Source: Dromaius novaehollandiae (lineage: Eukaryota; Chordata; Aves; Casuariiformes; Dromaiidae). From it: a stretch of DNA of 64,000 bases. Below, piece by piece: positions 26,601 through 38,600 of the stretch. The DNA is taken from contig NC_088101.1 in assembly GCF_036370855.1 (NCBI RefSeq), positions 71,464,559-71,528,558 of the forward strand. Direction: 5' to 3'. Every line of letters begins with the position of its first letter. The stretch's first letter is position 1. Both the position numbers and the translations under genes were made by a program. The notes beneath the pieces were generated by a model that saw only the letters and a program-made list of their open reading frames with translations, did no database searches and had not been told where the DNA came from.

Positions 26601-29600
26601 GGAGTTACCTTAGTTCAAGTTTAAATAAATACTTACTTTAGTACTGGAGCTGTTCTAGCTAAGGAAGAAAAGAGGTCCATAAAAGCAAACCGAGATTGCA
26701 AGGAGAGGAGTGAATTAAAGGCTAGCCTAGGTGTCTCCTCACTGTGCTACAGTGAGCAGCATAGCTGTGTGTGAGAACATGATGCTTGTGTTTGCGTGGT
26801 GCTTGGCACAAGATGTTGCCCCACTTAACCCTTATGCACTGCTGTAGGAAACATGATTACTATTGATGTGTATAAACCATAGGTGGGAGATTCTTAAGGC
26901 AGCAAAACCATTGAGGTGTGTTTGTACTTGTAAATGTGTGGGTAGGTAACCGAAGATAAGCTTCAATTGAATCTTCGCAAATACAGTTTTTATATCTGTA
27001 TAGTATATCTGACTTCCACATTTCATTTGAAATGAATTAACTGGGAGTATCTTTAATGTGGTTGATACTGAGGGCTATCGAAATGGTAAATTGATTGCCA
27101 AAAGAATGCTAAAAGAATGGTAGACTTGACTGCTCGTTGTGTGTGCTGCCTGGTGAGGGAAAATGTTCTGAAGCTTTGCAGTATTTCTAAAAATCCTTAT
27201 GGAGTAATATAAGTAGTAAATCTTTATTTGGCAAGGAGAACACACGTTATGAAAATTGAGGAGAAATGGGCTATGTAATAGTGGTCATTTCGCTATGTAT
27301 TACATGCAACCTGTATTTCTCACAATATTTAGTATCTAATTCATATAATCCAAGGGGGAATGTTTTGTGTATATTTTCAGGCTTTCTTGATTAGTATAAA
27401 CCAAAAGGTGCTTTAGTTTCTGCTGAAGAGGCTTTAGAGCCTCTGAAATTGAAAAAAAGTAGAAAATGGTCTTTTCTGCATCAGTTTGTCATAGTGTATT
27501 CAGATTGATTCTGTCATTTTTTTGACTGGCAGGCTCTAAATAATGAAAGGGTTTAAATAAAAAATTCTGGGAATCAGGAACATTCAGAGAAATTTACCTG
27601 TACTACAAGTAATCAGAGCTTTTTTTTTTTTTTTTTAAGTATTGGTGGTTTTTCTTGGAGAGATTCAAAACCTAACTGGACATACCCCTAACCAACTTAC
27701 TGTAGGTGACCCTGCTCTGAGCTGGAGGGTTGACTTGGTGATCTCTGGAGGTCCCTCCCAACGTTGGTGATTCTATGACTCTGAGTAGTTTTACATATAT
27801 ACACACACATACAGATGTCCATTTATGTATAAATATATTTTAAAAGTGTATGTATTTTAGAAATATATAAAAAACTTTATTTAAATTATATAAAATTTGT
27901 TTGCATTTTATTTTCATATTATTGTATGACAGGAGACAGACACAGCTGACTAGAACAACTGGTAAAAGCTCTGAATCTTTATTCATCAGGAAAACCTCAT
28001 GGTTTTAAATTTTATTTTGTACTGATTGATGATAACAGCAAATGTATTGAAGCTTTTGTCAGTAACAAAAACGAGCTTTCTTACATGCCTCCTGGTGATG
28101 TTTTCACTTCCCTATTAAATCATTTATTTTTATTTAAAAAGTAAGCATAATTATAGAATAATTTTAGAATAATTTAGATTCAAAGGGACCTCTGGAGGTC
28201 TTGTCATCCAGATCTTTCTCAAAGCAAGGCCACCTTCAAAGTTGGATCCAATTTAGAAGTTAGGTTGCTTAGGGCTTTTCCTTAGATTCTCTAGGCAACC
28301 AGCGCCAGTGTTTGACCGCCCTCACGCAGCAGGTCTGTGCCAGCTTATGCAGCTGAGGATTGCAGAAACTATTTCCTTTACCTCCTTCCCATCAAAGTTT
28401 GGTTTAAATTTGTAGAAATCTCTCTCTAGTGACTCTTCTGTAGTGTGTTATTATACGATGCTAAATGGTTGAATGAATATGTAAACACAGAGGGTTTTTT
28501 AGCCCTTTTCCTGTTGTTAAAAGACATCTAGCTGTAGAGAAAACTCATTGCATTATATGTCTTATGCACCAAATGTTTCTTAAGCTTACTCATTTGGGAG
28601 GTATATAGATTTAAACAAAAAGAAGAAAGAAATTTGGTTTCTGCTGAAGAAATTGCCTAACACGGTGCAAATTACATTTTTTGAGTTTGTGCAGCACTGC
28701 CTCATTTGATTACATACTTTGCTGCTGAACCCCCCTGATAAATGCACATATTGTGAGATACCATGGGCTTCCTCTGCTCTCGATGCAGGCAGGACTCAGC
28801 AGGTCCCCGTGTGTGAGACGCCTGAGAACTGCAGCTGTGGATCAGGTGTGTGTTGCCCGTGAGGTTGAGTGCCCTTTCTTTCGGTGATCACTTCATATTC
28901 AAGATGCTTAATAGCAGTGCTTCAGAGTATTTGCAAGGATTGTAACTCTTTTGTTCTTACAGAATGGCTGTTTACATAAGTTTTAGTCTGATTTTTGTTA
29001 GTCAGGGGATTCAGCCTTATCTTCTAGCATATGTATAGTCTTCCCAAACTGAGGTTGCCTCACTACAGAGAGTCCTTGGTCATCTGCTGTTAGCATCCTT
29101 TCTGCATCTTAGAATACACTTCCCTTCTGTTGATGACTTGGGGCTTGACAGCCCTGTGATATGTTAATGGATTATTTTTCTTTTTTAATTTGCAGTCTTG
29201 ATGGCTACAGTTCTTTGTGTGTTTTATTTCCTTCAAAACAGTTTTTGGTGAGGATCTCTCACAGCCAGGGTCTCTTCAACATACAGATCAGTCAAGTAAA
29301 TATTACTTTGGAGTGGGGGATGGAGTAGAAGGCCAGAGAAGTTATTTGCTTAGGGGGGTATTTTTGTGAGACCTGTGTAGAACTAGAGGAGAAGAGTAAG
29401 ATCACATCCCCTGTGAACTCACTGAACGTATTTCGTGAGTACTAGAACTTGTTAGAGGGTTTGTTTTAGGTGGTAAATAACTATTTTTGAATCTGTGGGT
29501 CCTTTCTGATCCACAGAATGGGTAACTTACTTCAGGTTTCCTCAAAAGAGTCCTGCACCATGTGGGGAGTCTAGTGATAGGGCAGTAGCACCACCAAGTC

Positions 29601-32600
29601 CCGCTCTGTATGAACAGTGATGGGCAGGGGGCAGAGTGCTCTTCTCTAGAGAACTTCAGAGTGCTCCCACCTAATCCGCTCCTTTTCCCCACGAGGAGGC
29701 GAGAGGCTCCGTCAGTGATCTCTCCCAGATGCCCAAATGTTGCTTCTTGTACACAGCCTAGGATGGAGAAGACTCAGAGCTGCTGATGCTGCCTCTGTGG
29801 CAGAGGGCTTGCAGAGCTGGAGGGGCCCTTTTCAAGTGCAGGGTGTCACGGCATGGCCGGGAGCCACAGTTGCCAGCATTGCCGTCAGTGTTAATGAAGG
29901 TTCTGTAAGGGTAGGCTGGTAGTGACCCCAAAACTGGGTTACCTACTTTGCAGCTCCTGGGATTTACTGAAAGAAACTAGAGTGGTGAAATGATATTTGT
30001 AATGTTAAATGGCACTATTTGTGTTAAGCCTCAACTTTATTTTTTGGTGGTGGCTGTACTATGTCTATATGGCGAATGAGGTAGAAATGAGCATGTTGGA
30101 TGGAGCTGCATTCATAGTAACTTGGCATGTCTTAGGCTGCCTGATTTGTTTTGGCTGTGTTCCATACTCTCATACAAGATCTGTTGGTCCTGGAGAGAGC
30201 ATAAGTTTGCCAGATAAGAAGAGAAATTAGGGTAATGTTGGAAAGGTAAGGGCCTTCTTCCTTGTACCATTCAGTCAAGAAGTCATCGTTAACATACTGG
30301 TTTTGCACATTGTGTATGATTTCATATCTATACACCTCTCATAAACATGATGAAGCAAAGCTGCTACCCTCATCTGTGTCCAGGTGATCTGATAAGCTCA
30401 TGATGAACTTTTCAGAATAATGCTTAAGATACAGAGGGTGACCTCAGAAAAACCTTTACTGCATTTCGGTGGGAACTGATTTATTGATAACCTGGGTATC
30501 TTCCAGGGTTCTCATAAAATACACAGTTGATTTGAAGATGTTGGTATTTAACGAGTTTATGGAAACACTGATGTGCTTGCCTATCCAGTTGATGTTTGTT
30601 CTTAACTTTGTCTTGCCTATTTAAGGGTGGAATTCACACCAACCTCTCTCCCCAGGTTTTCTAATTTATATTGTTTAAAACTCTGGAATATTCTTGCTTA
30701 TTTTCAGATCTCATCAGAAAACTAGCACAGCAGAAGTTTGGGAATTCACAGGGCGATTATCAAAAGGTAAATTGTCTATGTATATCTGCATAAAACAACA
30801 GAAGTAATGACTTTGAAATTCAGAGGTTTTTACCTGAAGTAGCAAATAGTATTTTAAACCTCAAATAACTAGATGCAAGAATGAAATTTGTGAATAACAA
30901 GTTTGATGGTTTCATATAAAACTTGGGACCAAAACTTTTCAAGAGGAATAACAAAGGAAATTTCATAAGTCAGTCTAAAGGAACTCTCTGCATAGTTAAA
31001 GCTTCATTATTAATTCCAGTTGTAACTTGATTGTAGTGTCTGCTGCACAAAGATTGAAGGCTCTTTGTGTTGAAAAATACTGCTTTTATCTAAAATTGCT
31101 TATAGAGAAAAACGTTATTGCTCAGTTCTCATGTGGGTTTCGGCTACTGCCCTCAAAAAGCTGAATTTATATGCTGCTTTTGGTACCTTTATAAAACTGA
31201 GTTTCCATAGCTTGCTATCAAATATATTTTAGTGTACGTAATGTGCAAATTCATATCAAGTACATTTTCCATTCTCCCTTTAGGTTTGTGATTATCCTGT
31301 AACAGTTGAAATTCTTAGGATATCTGGTAGCAGGAGAAGGCAGAGTCTAGCATGGATCTAATTTTAGGGTGTTCTCAAGGACAGCACCCCATCCTTCAGG
31401 CAGTGCCAGTGGTCGAGGTCCTGCAGTAGGAACATTAAGCAGGACCAAACAATGGACAAGTTGCTTGGTGTGAGCTATTTGCTTACAGTCACTATGATAT
31501 GCTGTACATGTCAGGTAGACGATTATGGAGCTTGGTATACAGTCACTAAGATTTTGCCTTGGATCAGGATGACCTGAATAATCTTGGGATTTGCAAGTGG
31601 AAGGCCTTGGGCTGCCATGTTCTTCTGATAATGAGCCTATCACTGCAGTAATTTGATGTCCTCTTCATGACATCCAAGTGCATGGGCCTTCTCCCTATGC
31701 TGCTTCAAGACTTTTCCTAATCACATGTGTGTGTTTGGTGAGGCTTTGTGATAGCGATGCATCACAGTTTGTGTCTGCACACCTCAGGTGGGACGGAGGA
31801 TAAGCTGGTTGGCAGAGTCTTTGGACAAAACTGTTAGACCATACACACTATCCCTTAGTGTGAGTATAATATTGTAGTAACTAGTACAAAATTCAGGGGA
31901 ACTTTGAGATCAATGAAAGCTATAATCCTGTGTAGTAAAAGCACTTGTTAAGAGTGGAAAATACAATATTGGCTGTGTATAAGAAGAAGAAAAATGGCAG
32001 GTCATTTACAGGTCTGAGTTCTGACATGAATACAGTGCAAAACTTTAAAACAAATTTGAAAAAAAAATAATTTAGGACATAAATAGTGCATCAGAAGACT
32101 GAAGCATCAGTGAGAGGTAGCCGTAAGGAGATAAGTATGGTTGTAGAGGTAAGTATGGTTGCAAATGTATCATTTGGGGGATTTCTAATGTGGATAGGGA
32201 AATAAGAATGTCACTGAAGGATGCTGGTAAGTAATCGAAGATGTTGCATGTGGTTTCGGTCACTCAGATTCAGCAAGAGTGAACTCAGACTAGGACATGC
32301 TCAGAGAGTATCTGTTAGGATGATTTTGGAAATAAAGATTTTAAGAGAGCACTGGAAGAATTTGCTTAGCTTAGGTGAAAAATTGAAGAGGGGATGTGAT
32401 TACTCATATATGTGGAGAGAAAACACCAGGAAGAAAGGACAACTATTTGGGCAAAAGGTGGTATGAGCACAGAAAGAAAAGGGCAGAAACAGGCCATGTG
32501 TAAATACACGTCACAGGAACAGACTCGCCAGTTCGCTGACTGCTAGGAACAGCCCTTCAATAGTGAGAACAAGAAATTTAACTGCGTTTAATATTTACTT

Positions 32601-35600
32601 TGTTAAATTTCTGCTGTTGTTTCTCCTTATCACTTGACCTATTTGTAGGATTGTGCGAGTGACCCAGGAAGCCTTTTCCGATGGGACTGCGCCATAGCTG
32701 CTTTAACAGCCTCTGTCAGGGATAGAAATCTGCTGGGATGAACCAGCAGCCGAGTGCAGCTGCTGTGCATCCTCCGAGGCAGCCAGCTCACTGCTGCGGC
32801 TGTGCTTAGTGCTGCTGAGACATGCGCTTGCTTAAAACAGTCAGAATCGTACCTGGTACCATATTTTTAAACGAGAATAAGTATTTATTTTCTTCCCATA
32901 AAAGTATGGTACCAAATACGATTTTTGAATGTCTTAAGCATACCATCCAGTAGAAGTCTCATAAAGATATGTGAGATAGTGGAGAAAAATGTCTCCTAAA
33001 ACTTGGTAAAACATATGATTCTCACATGTTGACACATTGGACTTTGGGTTGAGGGTTCTCACAGTCTTTCGCTAGTCTACTTCCCTTTTCTCTTCCACTT
33101 GCAAGAAGAGGGAAATTGTTAGGAGGTGTGAACTTGTCATATAGAGATGCATGGAGGAAAATACAATAACTCTGTTTTCATTGTGAAAGCAAAGGGAAAT
33201 GAGGTTCTTTGTAAATTCCTGTCATTGAAAACTGCGCTTACATTTTTTTTCTGAAAATACAGATGAGAAATCAGTTAGTAACCAGCTAAATAGACTTATG
33301 TCCTTCTTGAATGTCTTTTCTTTTTTACTTTTGAATGATTTAAAGTAAACCACTACATAATTTCTTAAAAGTGTAGGTGAATTTTGTATGTAATGTGTTT
33401 AAAAAAAAAACAAAAAACAAAACTGCTGTGTGTTCAAAAACTACGGTTGGAACTGTTCTTCCGTCTTATGCCAAAATAAAATTAGAATTACAAAGTTAAT
33501 CAGGAATATAACGGAACAGTTATGACAGATAGATTTCATGAAGAAATTGTTAAATCACAAAGTAATGCAATCTCTGGCTTTCTCTTCTGTGAGATGTGTA
33601 GGGAATTATAAGAAACAGATTTTCAGTACAGAAATAATTGGTCTTTTGTTGCTTTAAGATGGAAATATTTATGTTGGACAAATCCTAGATTCCTTTCACT
33701 TACCAAGCAAACCAGAAATACTCTGCTATATGTTTTATTGTGAATAATTTTCCTTATTTAGTGGTGCTCCTATGCATTATTTTATTTTAGTAGCTTTTTA
33801 TTTATTATTATTATTTCTGTGGTTTTAATTGTTTCAGTTATGGTTAATTATTCATTACTCTCATGATTTGTTTTTGTGCATGCTGCCTGTGCATTGTACA
33901 CATTCTCCATCTGTTTTGACTTCCACAGCCAGAAAATGTTGTCCTGACTCTTCAGGTAATGTCTTATGGTGTATCTGGTAGATGTATAGCTTTGAAAAAA
34001 AACCTAACGTCTATATGCACTACTCCTATTAAAACATCTATAAGTGTTTTTAATGTTATTTTAAATAGTGTTTTTCATCTAACCTATTTTAAAATCTATG
34101 CTGTCCAAAAATTTCTTAAGGGCTCAGTTAACTAGAAAAGAAAATAAGTGTATTTTCTGTGGGTTACCATGTAATTCCTTTGTAAAATATAGCCAAATTC
34201 TTCTGCCAAAGCATCTAATTCATATTCTTCAGACGGGATAACGGTTATTAACCAGCGGTTAATAATAATAATAAAAGTAGGTTTCACCCTAGAATTTGTA
34301 ATTAGGTCAGAAATTTGCAGCCCCGCTAACGGTGATGGTTGCTGTACTTGGGTCAGTTGGTAATTAGCGATGGAGAGGAAGGGCGTCAGGAAAGCTGGCG
34401 CTGGAGCGCGATCCGGAGCTCGCGAGGAGTTGTCGCTTGTTCTGAGGATGACGTGCTGCCGCCAGGTTTGCGAAGCAGAAAGGAGCACGAAGTAAAGGCC
34501 TGGTAGGAAATTCTTCTCAAGCTGGGGAGGAAGCAAGAAGAGAGGTTGGGGCGGGAAGGCGGCCGGGGGGCGTCTCCGCAGCCTGCTGGGTGGCTCCACG
34601 GCTCCGCCTGCCCCAGCCGCTCCCGGCCGCAGTGGCTTGTTCGGCCGCGTAGGAAAGCGGCATGGGGAGTGCACGGCTCGTGGGGAGCACGCGGCTCGTG
34701 TCGCGCCGCCCTGCGTGCCAGCGCTGGGCCGGCTGGTTGGCCCGAGGTGCCTGTGCTCCCAGCGGAAGCACCAGCAAGGCCATGGTGTTGCCGGGGCCCG
34801 CTTTATCGTTTCCTGCTTCTGACAGCCATCTTCTACTGCTGTTGTGTTATTTGGCAACAGAGTCGATGTTTTCACCTGAGACAGCCAGAATCCACTACTT
34901 TCTTTCCAGTCCTTGAGTAATTTTACCTCCTGGAGAAAACTCTGCTAGCGCAGTCTCTGTTCCAGTGAATTTCCCCCCTCTGCTGTTCGTAGTAACCCCC
35001 CTAGCCATGACCGAGCGAAACGGGACTCCCACCCCGGTGCAGCCCTGCTCCAGTCCGCCTTGCTCACGTCTGTGGAGACTTGTTGGAAGCAGATGTGAGA
35101 AACTATAGATTTGTGGTCCTGGAAATCAAGTGTGTTCCTTTCTAATCCGTTTCAGTTGCTTCAGTTTGCATTCATTTCTTTTGAGCGTATTTCTCTCCTG
35201 AATTTATTCCTGTAGTTTACCTATCTAATATTCTAGTTAAATAATCGTTAGCTATCAGTATCTACAATGTTATGTACCTTTTGTTAGAAAAATTGTTGAT
35301 TATTGGAAAACACAAAGTCCGTAACCTCAGTAACTTAGTAGATGCTTTAGCCTTTAGTTTCGTGTTTTATTTTTTATTTATTTTTAATTTTATTTAATTA
35401 TTTCCTCTATATTGACTGCAGTTACTGTGTGATATCTACTGTTACCACTATTTTTGTCTGAATTTCAGGCCATCTACTATGAAATCGGTTTTATAGTCTC
35501 CGCAGCCTTTGGACTGCTATTTATCTTGTTACTGCCTCTTGTGGGACTTTGCTTCTGTATGTGTCGTTGCTGTGACAACTGTGGTGGGGAAATGCATCAA

Positions 35601-38600
35601 AGACAGAAGAAAAATGCTGACTGTCAGAGGAGCTGTTTTGCAACATTTCTTTTTGTTGCTTCTTTAATAATAAGGCAAGTGTAATGAAGAGCACAATTCT
35701 AAGCCTGGCATAGCACTAATTTTGCAGTGTTATATGACAATGTTTCATTTACTGTATTAGCCTGCAGGTGCAGAAATGTGTGTTTTTGTTTTTGCTTTTT
35801 TTTTTTTTAAGAGTAATATATATGCTTATTAAAGAAGATAAGACTGCATTATAAAAGTGCTGCTACTGTTGATGTCCAGTGGTTATTATATACTCACTTC
35901 AGAGGCTTTTAGATGTGAAACATGAAACATTATTAAACTAGAATTTAGCAAATGAGGCTTTTGACAGTATCAAAATGGCAATTACAGATTGTTACATTAA
36001 ACCCATGAACAGAAGATACTGTGTTTTGTGTCAGTTACCATTCCACACAGTATTTAGGGTACAAGGTACTGTTTTGTTCTCGATAGTGTAGTGATGGTGA
36101 GAAAAGCAATTCTGTGTGACCTCCTTGTGTATTTGTTCATCCTTCAGATTTTCTTGTATGTTCAAAATAAGAGGTGTTCTTTTGGACACAGATTGAGTTG
36201 TTTAAACTATGTGTGCGCTTACTGAACTACTTGAGTTTGGAGACATTTTTGCACTAGGAGTTTTAAGAGCGCACCATGTTCTGTCCTGGGCATATGGTGG
36301 GTGACTCGTTCTTCACACTCCTTAGTTGCGCTCAGCTCAAGGCAGTGCTCCTGCTGTTTTAGCCACACTGTTGGGTTTGGTTTTGTTCTGTTTACCCATT
36401 AATGGTTTCAAAATACATTGTTTGCTTTTAGGTTTTTTCTGTTTCCCATCAACATCTTTTGGTTCTTCACCTGCCTACTTTTCTTATTTTGTGATTATTC
36501 TCCAACAGAACGTTGTCTTTTGACCTGTAATGTATGGATGTTCAGTCAAGTGAGACTTGCTTTGTCACTTCACTGTAACCCAGACTTTCTGTTTTCTGAC
36601 TACTTCCTGTCATGACAAATTGAGGCCTTTCTTATGTTCAGATATGGACCATGCTGATACCAAGTATAGGATCATGTTCTTCTCTAAGTCATCACTAACA
36701 AACATGTCACTTAAGTAGTCTGAAGACAGAAAGCCAAATGGTGTAGCTGGTAATAGACATATCCCTGCTATGATGACAGGAGAAAAGTTCCTCCAAGTAC
36801 AGTTGTGCCTCAAAGAAAGCAGGTTATGTACCTGTCAGCTTCCTGAAGCTGAAGGTAGTTCACAGAGCTTGCCAGGTATCTCTACATCATGTTTTAGGAC
36901 GCTACGTTCTGGCTATAATCGATGATGGATATCATCTGTCAGTAGAAAGCAGATCAAGACATCCTCCTCCATGTTGGTCTCTTTAACTTGGGCATATGCT
37001 GTCAGCTGTTCCTGTGGTCTTATGCATACCCACAATTGGCAGGTGCATCTCTCCAAATCATAAATGGGAGATCCGTGATCCTTTCCCTAGGACATGCCTG
37101 GGAATGACTAGGAAACTTGTGTCTGGAACTCATCCTTTTTTTTTTTGTGTAAGACACCCAGAAGGCGTATCAGGCCTTTTACTGGAAGGGGTTGGCCTGA
37201 GCTCTGTCTGCAGCTTCCTGCAGGCAGAGATAATCTTATATGACTTTCTGACTAAGTTGCTAATGCTGCAAGTGCTGTGCAAGGCAAGAGAGGACTTTAC
37301 GCCGCTCCCCAGCCCAAACGAGGCAGGCCTGGTTCTCGGATCACATCGGTGCAAAGCAGAACTCTGCTGCCCTTGCGAGGTCATCTTTCACCAGGGAGGA
37401 GAAGATGCCATGCGTGGATCTACTGAAACCCATGACAGCTTGCTCACTATTACTCTGAAATACAAAAGGACAGTCTGGTTGGTAGCTGTTGCCTCAGCAA
37501 AAAAAAAAAAAAAAAAGGAGACAGCCTGAGATTTTCTTGAAACAGTTCCTCCACATGATAAGAGAGTACCACTAGAGGAAAGACACTGAGCTTGTACAGG
37601 ATTGTGCATATAGCCAGCATCTCTTGAAGAATATTACAGGAACATGGCCACTTTTCTGTGTTTCAGCATGCAAATTCACACTGACATATATGTTCTGTTA
37701 ATGTAGATTTCAGGAGAAGATTTTAGCTGGTAGAAATAATTTCTTTTCACTTTTCCACTGATAGAATGCTCTGGTTATTTGGATAAGTTCGTAATATTAA
37801 ATTGATTAGAAAGATGTGTAAAGGATGTATAAAGATGACAGCTTAAAAAAAAAAAAAAGGTCTCCCTAGATCTGCTTTCCGAAGGAGCAGGATAATTGCT
37901 AAGTATGCTTTTCCCAAGGAGAGATGTAAGGAAACAGGTCGACAGTCTTGTGATTACATACACAGTTGTTTATCTTACATGCTTAAGGCCTATTTACTTT
38001 ATTTTTCCAGTAGATGTATTTGTGTTTTAAAGTGTTTCTTTTGGTAGACTGAGCCAGAAGTGCATGTAGTATTTCTTGTAATTAACAATTCCGGTATAGG
38101 AATATTGTTTTCATTCAAAGTAGGATTCTATTGCTAAAGAGCACAGGATGTAAATACGTTCTACATAAGTTGTGTCCATAGCAAATCAACTTATTTAGCT
38201 AAATTTATTACTAAAATGATTATGTGCTTTTCTTCAAAGGTTCTCTGATAGTTGAGGGACAAAGACCTATTTCATTTTATTTCCTAGTCATTTGCAAGCT
38301 TAGGCAAATGCACATTTTCTCTGGGGAAGAAATACAATTTTATTAATTCTTCTGCATCATAAGAGCAAGGGAGGGGCATTTGGTTTTTAAGAAGCTGTAC
38401 ACTGCAATACTAAATTTAATACTGTTCACAGAAAGTGTCTTTGCTTTTAGGTGGAAAAGCACGCAGTCAGTTTTCTGTCCTTCCAAGTGAGCTTGTGTTG
38501 CAAGTTCTTTTCTGAAGTTGTGGATGTTACTATGTATGAAGTGCCTATTAGCTAGGAAAAGCTGTGTCTGAAGGAAAAGAAATTGTATTTGGTATCTTGA

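Larger units (their letters stand above)
14230..30707 (+). other. Intron after coding exon 1 (16.5 kb)
   Basis: The largest intron of the window. It holds a (CA)17 microsatellite at 17648-17681, a 27-bp tandem duplication at 19101-19160, a 23-T run at 19587-19609, two degraded CR1 fragments near 27.6-28.3 kb, an RFX-like palindrome at 17091-17104, and a candidate stop-containing exon at 20644-20751. Otherwise I see no gene. First-intron enhancers are plausible but cannot be shown here. Confidence 0.85.

Noticed and set aside
34132..34875. 247-codon minus-strand frame in the intron after exon 3
   Set aside because: More than half lies in the GC-rich island. No recognisable domain, no splice context or conserved motif, and low-complexity segments. 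Kept only as part of the island finding.
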